NCBI GenBank assembly: GCA_018969425.1
Contig: JAGWYJ010000019.1
Span: 1 to 59,126 of the forward strand
Length of the DNA stretch: 59,126 nt
Direction: 5' to 3'
Source of the DNA: Alphaproteobacteria bacterium
Lineage (GTDB): Bacteria > Pseudomonadota > Alphaproteobacteria > Caulobacterales > Hyphomonadaceae
The translations under genes and the position numbers were made by a program. Positions within the stretch are counted from its first letter, which is position 1. The number at the start of each line of letters is the position of its first letter. Under the pieces are notes generated by a model. It ran no database searches and was not told the DNA's origin. It saw only the letters and a list, made by a program, of their open reading frames with translations. This document shows positions 15,936 through 24,892 of this stretch, in pieces.

Positions 15936-17942
15936 ATGGCTTTGAAACTGGCGGCTCGCACCACCCGATCGACGCTTGGTGCGCTTTTAATGGCGGCTAC
16001 GACTTTAGGCGTTTCAGCATGCAGATCGCCGGACAGCGTCGCCCTTGGCTCGCCCCCCGCGCAACTGGCGGCGAATGAGGCGGCGCCCCGTCCGGCCGAA
16101 CCCGTTGCGATGACGTCAGCTAACGGGCCCCACCCGGGGGAAGCGATTTACAAAGCCAACTGCGCCGCATGCCATGACAACGCCGAAGCCACCCGCTCGC
16201 CGTCGAAGGAAACGCTCGGCAAGATGAGCTTCCAGTTGATCAATTACGCGCTCACAATGGGCAAGATGCAGGTTCAGGGACAGGCTCTGAGCGACGACAA
16301 GCGCGCGACCCTCATCAACTACCTGATCGGCCGAAACGCGTCGACGGGCGACGCGTGGGCTCAGTCCATGATGTGCCCGACCGAACGCAGGAAGATTTCC
16401 CTCGAAGGCGGCGCGAAAGTCTCGACGTTCGGCTTTGACAGGTCGAACACCCGGTCTCTGACCGAGGCCCAGGCAGGGCTGTCGCGCTCTCAGCTGGCCA
16501 ATCTCGAGCTGGCCTGGTCGCTCGCCATCCCTGACGCCACCACAATGAGATCTCAGGGGGCGATTGTAGGAAACACCCTTTTCCTGCCCGTGGCGGACGC
16601 CTCGGCCATGTATGCGATCGATATATCGGCCCGGCAGCCGTGCATTCAGTGGATTTACCGAACGCCCGGCGGGGCGCCCCTCAGAACAAGCGCAGCCTAT
16701 GGTGTGATTGCTGACGGAACGCCCCTGCTGGTCTTCTCCGGGCTCGATTCGACCGTCCATGCCGTGGATGCGAGAACGGGAAAAGCCGTCTGGACAAAAG
16801 GAGTCGGAAGCTTCCGCTTTTCCCTGACGACCGGGACGCCGACTGTGATGCGGGATCGGATCATCGTCCCTGTCGCACAGTACGAGATCTCCGTCGCGGC
16901 GGCCAATGAAGAGCTTTGCTGCACCAATCATGGGTATGTGTTGTCCCTTGACGCAAAGACGGGCGAGCAGAAGTGGCGCTACGACACAATGCCGGAGGCC
17001 AAGCCTGTCAGAGACCGCGGAGACGGGAAGATGCTGTGGGGTCCATCAGGCGCCCCAATCTGGAACTCCCCAGTTGTGGATGAAAAGCGGCGACTTATCT
17101 ATTTCGGAACGGGCGAAGCGAACTCGGCCCCCACTCACCGCAACACCAATGCGATCATAGCCATCAATCTGGACACTGGACGTGAAGTCTGGAGCCATCA
17201 GGCGACCGACCGGGATATCTTCCTCTCGGGCTGCGGGCCGCGCCCTGGCCCCGAAAAACTCAATTGCGAAACCGAAACAGTCTACCGGGACGTGGACTTC
17301 GGAGCATCGGTGATCCTCGGCAAGCTCACGTCAGGACGGGAGGTTCTGTTCGCAGGGCAGAAATCCGGCACCGTCTGGGCCCTGGAGCCGGACACTGGAA
17401 AGGTCATCTTTCAGCGAGACATCGGAACAGGCGGGCCTCTGGGAGGCATTCACTGGGGCATAGCGTTCGCTGACGACACGATTTATGCGCCGATCAGCAA
17501 CCCTGGGCGCCCCCTTCCGGGTCAGCCGCCCCTCGATCCCAGCATTAAGGCAGGAGTTTATGCAGTGGATGCCGAAACTGGCGAGATCAAATGGAGATTC
17601 ACGCCGACGCCTGAGTGCGGCGGACTGTCGCCGTCGGAAGCGCGAGTGTGCGCGCGGGGTGCGGCTTTCTCAGGCGCGCCGACCGTTATCGGCGACACGT
17701 TGGTGTCCGGAACGCTCAGCGGAGACCTTTATGTTCTGGACCGAAAGACGGGCGAACCGATCTGGAAAACAAGCACCCTGAAATCCTATGCGGCCAGCAA
17801 CGGACTAACGGGTCAGGGCGGAGCGATCGACGGAGCCTCGATTGTCGCCTCGAACGGCCTCCTGTTTGTCAATTCAGGATATGGAATGTTCGGCCAGCAG
17901 GCTGGGAACATGGTTCTCGCATTCAGACCCGCCCAGAACTGA
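15936..17942 (+). CDS. Quinohemoprotein dehydrogenase, polyvinyl-alcohol-dehydrogenase-like (cytochrome c + PQQ propeller), copy 1
   Basis: A periplasmic lipoprotein (signal ending LGVSAC, Cys29). It has an N-terminal cytochrome c domain (CAACH, Cys76-His80, likely Met ligand in GKMQV) followed by a PQQ-binding beta-propeller of about 500 residues rich in 'ALDAxTGxxxW'-type blades. Adjacent Cys328-Cys329 (in ELCCTNHG) match the vicinal disulfide of quinoprotein alcohol dehydrogenases. Heme-first order plus this motif resembles PVA dehydrogenase (cytochrome), which oxidises secondary alcohols and passes electrons to the heme. The actual substrate may be any polyol or secondary alcohol. GGGGAG precedes ATG 15936. 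A paralogue follows 147 bp downstream. No PQQ-biosynthesis gene is in the window. Confidence 0.85.
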   Translation: MALKLAARTTRSTLGALLMAATTLGVSACRSPDSVALGSPPAQLAANEAAPRPAEPVAMTSANGPHPGEAIYKANCAACHDNAEATRSPSKETLGKMSFQLINYALTMGKMQVQGQALSDDKRATLINYLIGRNASTGDAWAQSMMCPTERRKISLEGGAKVSTFGFDRSNTRSLTEAQAGLSRSQLANLELAWSLAIPDATTMRSQGAIVGNTLFLPVADASAMYAIDISARQPCIQWIYRTPGGAPLRTSAAYGVIADGTPLLVFSGLDSTVHAVDARTGKAVWTKGVGSFRFSLTTGTPTVMRDRIIVPVAQYEISVAAANEELCCTNHGYVLSLDAKTGEQKWRYDTMPEAKPVRDRGDGKMLWGPSGAPIWNSPVVDEKRRLIYFGTGEANSAPTHRNTNAIIAINLDTGREVWSHQATDRDIFLSGCGPRPGPEKLNCETETVYRDVDFGASVILGKLTSGREVLFAGQKSGTVWALEPDTGKVIFQRDIGTGGPLGGIHWGIAFADDTIYAPISNPGRPLPGQPPLDPSIKAGVYAVDAETGEIKWRFTPTPECGGLSPSEARVCARGAAFSGAPTVIGDTLVSGTLSGDLYVLDRKTGEPIWKTSTLKSYAASNGLTGQGGAIDGASIVASNGLLFVNSGYGMFGQQAGNMVLAFRPAQN

Positions 17943-17996
17943 GCGGCTCAACTTGACGTGATAGAGAGCCTGGCGAACTGACCTAAGGGCATGAGT

Positions 17997-18010
17997 TGAC
18001 GTATACGTCA
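17997..18010. promoter_or_regulatory. Perfect 14-bp palindrome TGACGTATACGTCA, candidate operator
   Basis: It lies 80 bp before the start codon of the second quinoprotein, in a 147-bp gap between two like-oriented paralogues. A perfect 14-bp palindrome with further TTGAC half-sites on both sides (17953 and 18018 areas) suggests a dimeric regulator. It resembles MerR-family LiuR-type boxes from memory; that assignment is tentative. Confidence 0.45.
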
Positions 18011-18089
18011 GGCAGAGTTGACTATGCCGTTGAAGTTACGGGCGCCCCGACAGGTCATGACGGGGGAAAGACTCGAAGGAGAAGCGACG

Positions 18090-20063
18090 ATGCAGCGACA
18101 CGACAACCCTAATCGATCAGATCCGACGCCCGTGACGAAACGCCTTGGCGTTGCGCCGATCTTCGCGATGGCTGCGGCTCTGGCCCTTGCCGGATGCTCG
18201 ACTAGCGACGCTCCCGCCCAGCAGGCCGCGACGACGATTGCGGCGGCAGCGCCGCAGCCCCATCCGGGCGAAGCGGTTTACAAAGCCAACTGCGCGAGCT
18301 GCCACGACAATCCGGATCTGACCAAGGCGCCGACCCTGGAGAGCCTCGCCCGCCTCAATTCGGGCCAGATCGTCAATGCGTTGATCACGGGCAGGATGGC
18401 TGCTCAGGCGGCAAGCCTGACGTCAGAGCAGGTGACATTCGTCGCCGATTATCTCTCGAAGGCTGAAGAGGTCGACGACAGCTGGGTGTCGGCCATGATG
18501 TGCCCGAGCAATCGTCGAACGCCCAAACTGACCTCGGCCCCGACAGTGTCGACCTTCGGGTTCGATCTGAAGAACTCTCGCCGGCTGAGCTACGCTCAGA
18601 CAGGTCTCGACGCCGCAGATATGACCAATCTTGAAGTGGCCTGGGTGGTCGGATTCCCTGACGCAATCACCATGAGATCCCAGGCTGCGGTTGCGGGATC
18701 AACAATCTTCCTTCCGGTCGGCGAACATAAGAACCGCCTGTTTGCATTCGATATCTCGTCCGAGAAGCCATGCATTCAGTGGATCTATGAAGCGGAACGC
18801 ACGCTTCGCACGAGCGCCGGATTTGGAACTCTTCCTGACGGCCGCAAGGCGGTCGTGGTCGGCGACCTCGGCGCTTATATCCATATGATTGATGCGAAGA
18901 CAGGCAAGCGTATCTGGGAATCGCACATGGGGCTCTTCCCCGCCTCGGTCTCAACCGCGACACCGGTTATCGTGGGAGACAAGGTTTTCGCGCCCTCCTC
19001 CCAGTATGAGATCATGATGGGCTCGGTCGACAGCCACGTCTGCTGCAAGACCCATGGCGGCGTCGTCGCTCTTGACGCATTGACCGGAAAACGGGTGTGG
19101 GAAGGCCACACAATGGAAGACGCCAAGCCGGTCCGCGACCGAGGCGACGGACAGATGATCTGGGGTCCGTCCGGAGCGCCGATCTGGAATTCACCGTCGA
19201 TCGACCTGAAGCGCAATCGCCTTTATGTCGGAACGGGTGAAGCGACATCCCCGCCCGCGCACAAGAATACGGACGCTCTGATGGCGTTCGATCTATCCGA
19301 TGGTTCGGTGAAGTGGGCTCATCAGGCGACGGCGAACGATATCTTTGTCGTGGGCTGTCAGCCCGGATCCAAGGCTAAGAACTGCGTTACGGCCACAGAG
19401 ACGGTCTACCGGGATGTGGACTTCGGAGCCTCGACGATCCTGGCATCGACGCCTGCAGGACGCGAGCTCGTTCTGGCAGGGCAGAAGTCAGGAACCGTGT
19501 GGGCGATGGATCCTGATAACGGCTCAGTGGTGTGGAGAACCGACATCGGCACTGGCGGGCCCAATGGCGGCGTTCACTGGGGAATCGCGGCAGACGATAC
19601 GCATGTCTACGCCCCCATCAGCTATGCAGGCCGTTCGATACCGGGCCAGCCCGTCCCCGAGACTATCAAACCGGGACTTTACGCCCTTGATCTGAATGAC
19701 GGATCCATCGACTGGTCCTTCCATGCCACGCAGGACTGCACCGACGCTCGTAAGAAGTTTGTGCCGCGCTGCAACTCCCTGTTTGGCCTGTCAGGAGCGC
19801 CGACAATCATCGGCGATCACATTGTGACCGGGGGTCTCGACGGACGCGTCTACATGTTCGAGAGGAAGACCGGAAAGCTGGTCTGGCAATTCGACACGGC
19901 GCAGGACTTCGCGACTGTGAACGGGGTCAAGGCCAACGGAGCTTCGGTCGACAACGCCTCGATCATCGCCACCAATGGTCTGCTCATTATGAATTCGGGC
20001 TATGGCCTCTTCGGCCAGGGTGCAGGAAACGTGATGATCGCCTTTAAGCCTCGCAAGAACTGA
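18090..20063 (+). CDS. Quinohemoprotein dehydrogenase, polyvinyl-alcohol-dehydrogenase-like, copy 2
   Basis: A paralogue of the preceding gene with the same order of parts: lipoprotein signal ending LALAGC (Cys36), cytochrome c domain with CASCH (Cys68-His72, likely Met in GRM), and a PQQ propeller with adjacent Cys318-Cys319 in HVCCKTHGG. ATG 18090 is chosen because AGGAG lies about 8 nt upstream; the open frame from 18018 lacks this and would bury the signal peptide. The strings VRDRGDG, WGPSGAPIWNSP, ETVYRDVDFGAS and GQKSGTVWA are shared by both copies. The duplicate suggests either two substrates or two expression regimes; the palindrome upstream of this copy only favours the latter. A long hairpin follows at 20083. 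Confidence 0.85.
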   Translation: MQRHDNPNRSDPTPVTKRLGVAPIFAMAAALALAGCSTSDAPAQQAATTIAAAAPQPHPGEAVYKANCASCHDNPDLTKAPTLESLARLNSGQIVNALITGRMAAQAASLTSEQVTFVADYLSKAEEVDDSWVSAMMCPSNRRTPKLTSAPTVSTFGFDLKNSRRLSYAQTGLDAADMTNLEVAWVVGFPDAITMRSQAAVAGSTIFLPVGEHKNRLFAFDISSEKPCIQWIYEAERTLRTSAGFGTLPDGRKAVVVGDLGAYIHMIDAKTGKRIWESHMGLFPASVSTATPVIVGDKVFAPSSQYEIMMGSVDSHVCCKTHGGVVALDALTGKRVWEGHTMEDAKPVRDRGDGQMIWGPSGAPIWNSPSIDLKRNRLYVGTGEATSPPAHKNTDALMAFDLSDGSVKWAHQATANDIFVVGCQPGSKAKNCVTATETVYRDVDFGASTILASTPAGRELVLAGQKSGTVWAMDPDNGSVVWRTDIGTGGPNGGVHWGIAADDTHVYAPISYAGRSIPGQPVPETIKPGLYALDLNDGSIDWSFHATQDCTDARKKFVPRCNSLFGLSGAPTIIGDHIVTGGLDGRVYMFERKTGKLVWQFDTAQDFATVNGVKANGASVDNASIIATNGLLIMNSGYGLFGQGAGNVMIAFKPRKN

Positions 20064-20082
20064 GGCCTGTATTCTCCCGGGT

Positions 20083-20118
20083 CTCGCCCTTGCGTCCGGA
20101 CATGGACGCAAGGGCGAG
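20083..20118 (+). terminator. Long hairpin after the second quinoprotein gene
   Basis: A perfect 15-bp stem (20083-20097 with 20104-20118) and a 6-nt loop, 20 nt after the stop codon at 20063. No U tract follows, so termination may be inefficient or factor-assisted. It argues against translation starts inside it for the next gene. Confidence 0.6.
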
Positions 20119-20212
20119 GCTCCGGAGAAAACCTCCAGACCGCAGACGCGGACAGCGCGGCGCCAGGTCGTTCAATGGGCCCGTAGCGGGGCCATTCCCG
20201 GAAATGCTCGTA

Positions 20213-21226
20213 ATGTCCGATAGCGATGACAAGCTTGTCAGGCCCCAGCCCACCGAACAAACGCCTGAGCAGGGCCCGCTGGCGCGCTATGCGGGGGCGC
20301 AGCCCCCTGCCCCCGAGTGGTTTGATCGGGCGATCGCGACGCCGGCGCGAACGGGATACGCTTCATGCGAGGGGGCTCGCATTCATTACCGGAGCTGGGG
20401 CGATCCCTCGAAGCCCGGCCTCCTGATGGTCCACGGGAATGGGGCCCACGCCCACTGGTGGGACTTCGTCGCTCCCTACATGACTGCAGACCATCACGTC
20501 GTGGCCATGACCTTTTCTGGTATGGGCGATTCCGACTGGCGAAATAGTTACACGATGGACCTGTTCGCAAGCGAGCAGCTCGCCGTCTGCGAAGCCTCCG
20601 GGCTGTTCGCCAACGAGACGCGCCCGATCATCGTCGCCCATTCATTCGGAGGGTTTGTAACTGTCCTGACAGGAGCCGAGTACGGGGACAGATTTGAGGG
20701 GGTGGTGATCGTCGACTCGCCCATCAACCCTCCAGACAGACACGTCGACCGTCCGCCGACCAAGCGAGGCGGCAAGGTCTATCCCACGCTTGAGGCGGCG
20801 CTGGCGCGTTTCCGGCTGGCGCCCCCGCAGACGTGCGACAATCACTACATTCTGGATTACATAGCCCGACACAGTCTTCGCCGCCGCCCGCTGCCCGACG
20901 GGTCCGGCGAAGGCTGGAGCTGGAAGTTCGATCCGGACATATGGCGTCATTTCGACGTCCGTCGCCCCTCTCAGGACCTGTTACGGGAGACCCGGTGCCG
21001 AATCGCTCTCTTCAAAGGAGCCGAATCAGTGCTGTGGGACAATGACGTGGCCGATTACATGCGAGATCTGCTCAATCGTCAGGTCCCGTTTATAGAGATC
21101 CCCGAGGCGCGCCACCACATCATGCTGGATCAGCCGTTGGCCTTTGTCGCGGCCTTGCGAACGCTGCTCCAGGAATGGCGCTATTCCGCCCCCCTTCGAC
21201 CCCGCTGGGCGGGAGAAACAGGCTGA
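20213..21226 (+). CDS. Alpha/beta hydrolase, epoxide-hydrolase/esterase-like fold
   Basis: A cytoplasmic alpha/beta hydrolase with no signal peptide. The oxyanion region is LMVHGNGAHAHWW, the nucleophile is Ser in AHSFGG, and the catalytic His lies in EARHHIMLDQP. A cap region between them contains PPTKRGGK and a long helical insert. Open codons extend upstream to 20090, but those bases form the terminator-like hairpin, so the start is placed at ATG 20213 (GGAAA upstream); ATG 20204 is equally possible. Substrate cannot be inferred. It lies downstream of the quinoproteins on the same strand but behind the hairpin, so co-transcription is uncertain. Confidence 0.8.
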   Translation: MSDSDDKLVRPQPTEQTPEQGPLARYAGAQPPAPEWFDRAIATPARTGYASCEGARIHYRSWGDPSKPGLLMVHGNGAHAHWWDFVAPYMTADHHVVAMTFSGMGDSDWRNSYTMDLFASEQLAVCEASGLFANETRPIIVAHSFGGFVTVLTGAEYGDRFEGVVIVDSPINPPDRHVDRPPTKRGGKVYPTLEAALARFRLAPPQTCDNHYILDYIARHSLRRRPLPDGSGEGWSWKFDPDIWRHFDVRRPSQDLLRETRCRIALFKGAESVLWDNDVADYMRDLLNRQVPFIEIPEARHHIMLDQPLAFVAALRTLLQEWRYSAPLRPRWAGETG

Positions 21227-21346
21227 AGCGTCTGACTGACCGCCCTATTTGTCAAAATGCGGCCTTCTGCGCGCTTTTCATCTCCGCCCGCACCAGCTAG
21301 GAAACTCAGGTCTCGTTCCATCCTTCCCACTCAGGGAGCCTTGATC

Positions 21347-21685
21347 ATGGCCAGCCACGCGGAGGCCCCCAAAGGGCCGATTGAAACGCCCCCTCCCCAT
21401 ACGGACGCCTACATGGACATGGAGGCCCGGCGCGCCATGTGGCGAGGCTTCGGCAAGAATATACAGTGGCAGTCGATGATCCTGATGATCGTGCTGGGAT
21501 ATGCGACCTTCACTCTGACCATGGGCGTCCCGTGGATCGGTGCGATGATCGGCTTCGCCGCATTCGGCATCATCGGCGGCCTCCTGATGAATATGGGCGG
21601 CGCGTGGATCGCCACAGTGGTGGGACTGTGCGTCGTCGGCCTGATCATCCAGGCGCTGATCTGGCTCGGCTCCGCATTTATGTAG
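21347..21685 (+). CDS. Small membrane protein, aa3-type cytochrome oxidase subunit IV-like (COX4 bacterial type)
   Basis: A protein of about 112 residues with a soluble N-terminus, the segment YMDMEARRAMWRGF just before the first helix, and two to three hydrophobic helices. This layout resembles the bacterial COX4 family, whose genes I recall directly upstream of pntA in many alphaproteobacteria, as here (stop to pntAa start 7 nt). ATG 21347 has AGGGAG 9 nt upstream. It is larger than the typical 50-70-residue COX4 protein, carrying extra hydrophobic segments, so it could be a diverged relative or simply a transhydrogenase-linked membrane protein. No other oxidase subunit is nearby. Confidence 0.55.
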   Translation: MASHAEAPKGPIETPPPHTDAYMDMEARRAMWRGFGKNIQWQSMILMIVLGYATFTLTMGVPWIGAMIGFAAFGIIGGLLMNMGGAWIATVVGLCVVGLIIQALIWLGSAFM

Positions 21686-21692
21686 GTATCCG

Positions 21693-22823
21693 ATGCGAAT
21701 CGCCATTCTCAAAGAACGTAGGGTCGGAGATATGAGAGTGGCGGCGACGCCGGACACTGTCCGGAGAATGGTCGCGCTCGGACACTCCGTGACGATTGAG
21801 GCCGGAGCTGGTGTCGGCGCAGGCGTAAGAGACGGCGACTATGCCTCGGCAGGAGCGCAGGTCGGAGATGATGTGGCGTCGACCCTGAAGGACGCGGCGT
21901 TGATCCTGAAGGTACGCGCTCCAGGAGACGATGAGCTCAAGGCCTGCCCTTCCGGCGCCGGACTGGTCGGCCTGCTGGAACCCTATGCGGATCGGGCCTC
22001 AGCCTTGGCGTTCGCCAGGGCCGGTCTGACGGCTGTAGCGATGGAGTTCATTCCTCGCATCACCAGAGCCCAGTCGATGGACGCGCTGTCGTCCCAGGCC
22101 AATCTGGCGGGCTATCGAGCGGTGATCGAAGGGGCGGCCCTTTATGGCCGAGTTCTTCCGATGATGATGACGGCGGCCGGAACAGTGGCGGCTGCAAAAG
22201 TGTTCGTGATGGGAGCCGGGGTCGCGGGGCTGCAGGCCATCGCTACGGCGCGCCGGCTGGGAGGAGTGGTCTCAGCCACGGATGTCCGACCGGCGTCAAA
22301 AGAGCAGGTCGCCTCTCTGGGCGCAAAGTTCATCGCGGTCGAGGATGAAGAATTCAAGGCGGCTGAGACGGCGGCGGGCTACGCAAAGCCGATGTCAGTC
22401 GAGTATCAGGCCAAGCAGGCGGAACTGATCGCATCGCATATCCTCAAGCAGGACATTGTGATCACAACCGCTCTCATACCGGGTCGACCCGCGCCGACGC
22501 TGGTGACAGAGGCGATGGTTCGCTCCATGCGCCCCGGATCTGTAGTCGTCGATCTTGCATCGGCTCAGGGCGGGAACTGCCCTCTCTCAAAGCCCGACGA
22601 AGTGGTCGAGATCGACGGCGTCAAGGTTGTCGGCTTCACAAACCTTCCAAGCCGGGTTGCGGCGGACGCATCTGCGCTTTACGCTAAAAACATTCTTGCT
22701 CTGCTGCCGCTGTTAACGGGCGAAGGAGGAGTGTTTCAGCCCAAATGGGACGACGAAATCGTCAAAGCGGCTGCTTTGACGCATCAGGGAGCCGTCATTC
22801 ACCCCTCTCTTAAGGACGCATGA
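21693..22823 (+). CDS. pntAa: NAD(P) transhydrogenase subunit alpha, part 1 (NAD-binding dI domain)
   Basis: The soluble NAD(H)-binding domain of the proton-translocating transhydrogenase, which uses proton motive force to make NADPH from NADH. The N-terminus [21 protein letters not shown] is the family opening. The Rossmann motif is [19 protein letters not shown] followed by ATDVRP. At 376 residues it covers only dI, so the membrane part is encoded separately at 22969, the three-gene arrangement of many alphaproteobacteria. It is coupled to the upstream COX4-like gene. Confidence 0.95.
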   Translation: MRIAILKERRVGDMRVAATPDTVRRMVALGHSVTIEAGAGVGAGVRDGDYASAGAQVGDDVASTLKDAALILKVRAPGDDELKACPSGAGLVGLLEPYADRASALAFARAGLTAVAMEFIPRITRAQSMDALSSQANLAGYRAVIEGAALYGRVLPMMMTAAGTVAAAKVFVMGAGVAGLQAIATARRLGGVVSATDVRPASKEQVASLGAKFIAVEDEEFKAAETAAGYAKPMSVEYQAKQAELIASHILKQDIVITTALIPGRPAPTLVTEAMVRSMRPGSVVVDLASAQGGNCPLSKPDEVVEIDGVKVVGFTNLPSRVAADASALYAKNILALLPLLTGEGGVFQPKWDDEIVKAAALTHQGAVIHPSLKDA

Positions 22824-22968
22824 GGCCGGGCCGCCAGGAGATGTTCGCCTGCGGGTCGGCCGTAGGCGGCTCCTGAGCTCTCCGGAAGAGAAGCGGAATG
22901 GTCGCAACGTTAGAGGGTCGGTCATTGCGAGGTCTGGGCGCATCATTCGCAACATGAGGTCGGGTATC

Positions 22969-23388
22969 ATGCTGAAGCACTCTGCAGTTCTTATTGGAGC
23001 GAGCCTGTTGTTGTCCCCGCTGGCGCACGCCTCAGGCGCCGGCGAGGCCGCTGCGGATCCGCTGATATTCCGACTGGCGATTTTCGTGCTTGCCGTTTTT
23101 GTCGGCTATTATGTCGTCTGGAGCGTGACGCCAGCGCTGCATACGCCGCTGATGGCTGTCACCAACGCTATCTCGTCGGTGATTATCGTAGGGGCGTTGG
23201 TCGCTGCGGCGGCGGGAGCTGACGCCGAACTGACCCCAGAGCTTATTGCCTCAAAGAGCTTTGGCGGCGTCGCGGTGCTCTTGGCGGCCGTCAACATCTT
23301 CGGAGGCTTCCTAGTGACCTCACGAATGCTCGCCATGTACAAGAAAAAAGACCGCGCTCCAGCCAAGAGCCCGTCCGTTAAAAGCTGA
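22969..23388 (+). CDS. pntAb: NAD(P) transhydrogenase subunit alpha, part 2 (membrane dII domain)
   Basis: The small membrane subunit that joins PntB to form the proton channel. It shows an N-terminal hydrophobic segment resembling a signal anchor, then [19 protein letters not shown], the conserved helix sequence of PntAb, and two more helices ending in a basic tail. ATG 22969 is preferred over ATG 22954 since GAGG lies 9 nt before it. The 145-bp gap after pntAa is long for this operon and has GC-rich inverted segments that could slow transcription or set subunit ratio; no clear terminator is seen there. Confidence 0.93.
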   Translation: MLKHSAVLIGASLLLSPLAHASGAGEAAADPLIFRLAIFVLAVFVGYYVVWSVTPALHTPLMAVTNAISSVIIVGALVAAAAGADAELTPELIASKSFGGVAVLLAAVNIFGGFLVTSRMLAMYKKKDRAPAKSPSVKS

Positions 23389-23439
23389 TCGACGTTCGCC
23401 CAAGCCCTGAAACGAAATTCCGGCGCCGGAACCCTCGAC

Positions 23440-24846
23440 ATGAACGCCAATATCGCCGCCCTCCTCTATCTCGCCTCCGGTGTCCTGTTCATTCTTTCGC
23501 TCCGCGGCTTGTCCAGTCCGGAGTCCTCAAGAGCTGGCGCGCGCAATGGCATGATCGGCATGACAATCGCGATCCTGACGACCCTTTGGCTGCTGTGGCC
23601 GCTCGACGGTCTGACGCTGGGCATCATAGGGGGGGGCCTGGGAGCTGGAGCGGGAATTGGAGCGGTGATCGCGAGACGCATTCCAATGACCGCTATGCCG
23701 CAGCTTGTGGCGTTCTTTCATTCTCTCGTGGGTCTTGCCGCAGTTCTCGTGGCGGCGGCCGCCCTTTATGCGCCCGAGAGTTACAATATCGGCGCTCCGG
23801 GAGACATCCACACCGCGTCCCTGATTGAATTGTCGTTGGGCTCCGCGATCGGAGCCATCACCTTCACCGGATCTCTCATTGCGTTTGCAAAGCTGAACGG
23901 GAACATGTCGGGAGCGCCGATCCTGCTTCCCGGCAGGCATCTCCTGAACATCGCCTTAGGGCTCGCCATCCTGCTCCTTATCATTTTGATGGTTCAGACA
24001 CGCGGAGCGGAACCCTGGATGTTCCTGGCGCTGACGGGACTGGCTCTTGTGCTCGGCGGGACGCTCATCATCCCGATAGGAGGCGCCGACATGCCGGTCG
24101 TCGTCTCCATGCTGAACTCCTATTCGGGGTGGGCGGCGGCCGCCCTCGGTTTCACGCTTGAGAACAACGCCCTGATCATCACGGGCTCGCTTGTCGGATC
24201 CTCAGGTGCGATTCTCTCCTACATCATGTGCAAGGCCATGAACCGCAGCTTCATCTCGGTGATCCTTGGCGGATTTGGGGGCGACACGGCAGCAGCGGCA
24301 GCCGGCGCCTCGGGCGGCGCCCGGCCGGTCAAGATCGGATCGGCAGATGATGCGGCCTTCATCATGAAGAACGCCTCGAAGGTTATCATTGTTCCAGGAT
24401 ATGGAATGGCGGTAGCGCAGGCTCAGCATGCCCTCAAGGAAATGGGAGAGAAACTGAAGGCCGAAGGTGTCGAAGTCACATACGCTATCCATCCGGTCGC
24501 GGGCCGCATGCCGGGCCATATGAACGTCCTGCTGGCGGAAGCGCAGGTTCCCTACGATGAGGTTCATGAACTGGAGGACATCAATTCTTCGTTCGCCCAG
24601 GCCGACGTCGCATTCGTCATCGGCGCCAACGATGTCACCAATCCTGACGCCGAGACGAACCCCGCCTCTCCGATTTACGGCATGCCGGTTCTGAAAGTCT
24701 GGAACGCAAAGACAGTGTTCTTTATCAAACGCTCTCTGGCGTCCGGCTATGCAGGTGTGGAAAATCCGCTCTTCTATCGCGACAACACCATGATGCTTCT
24801 CGCGGATGCGAAGAAAATGGTCGAGGACATCGTCAAGTCGCTTTGA
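23440..24846 (+). CDS. pntB: NAD(P) transhydrogenase subunit beta (membrane dII and NADP-binding dIII domains)
   Basis: The last subunit of the transhydrogenase. About nine N-terminal membrane helices include the conserved MPVVVSMLNSYSGWAAA stretch. The NADP-binding domain follows with GYGMAVAQAQHAL, HPVAGRMPGHMNVLLAEA, GANDVTNPDA, and the C-terminal SLASGYAGVENPLFY. Full length (468 residues). It follows pntAb by 51 bp and closes the operon; nothing else on this strand follows until 28.2 kb. Confidence 0.96.
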   Translation: MNANIAALLYLASGVLFILSLRGLSSPESSRAGARNGMIGMTIAILTTLWLLWPLDGLTLGIIGGGLGAGAGIGAVIARRIPMTAMPQLVAFFHSLVGLAAVLVAAAALYAPESYNIGAPGDIHTASLIELSLGSAIGAITFTGSLIAFAKLNGNMSGAPILLPGRHLLNIALGLAILLLIILMVQTRGAEPWMFLALTGLALVLGGTLIIPIGGADMPVVVSMLNSYSGWAAAALGFTLENNALIITGSLVGSSGAILSYIMCKAMNRSFISVILGGFGGDTAAAAAGASGGARPVKIGSADDAAFIMKNASKVIIVPGYGMAVAQAQHALKEMGEKLKAEGVEVTYAIHPVAGRMPGHMNVLLAEAQVPYDEVHELEDINSSFAQADVAFVIGANDVTNPDAETNPASPIYGMPVLKVWNAKTVFFIKRSLASGYAGVENPLFYRDNTMMLLADAKKMVEDIVKSL

Positions 24847-24892
24847 AGGGGCTGTCGCCTCCCCAAGAATACGGAGGACGCACCGACGACGA

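Noticed and set aside
22824-22968. Attenuator or riboswitch between pntAa and pntAb
   Set aside because: Short complementary GC-rich segments exist, but there is no convincing alternative structure, U tract or known riboswitch core.
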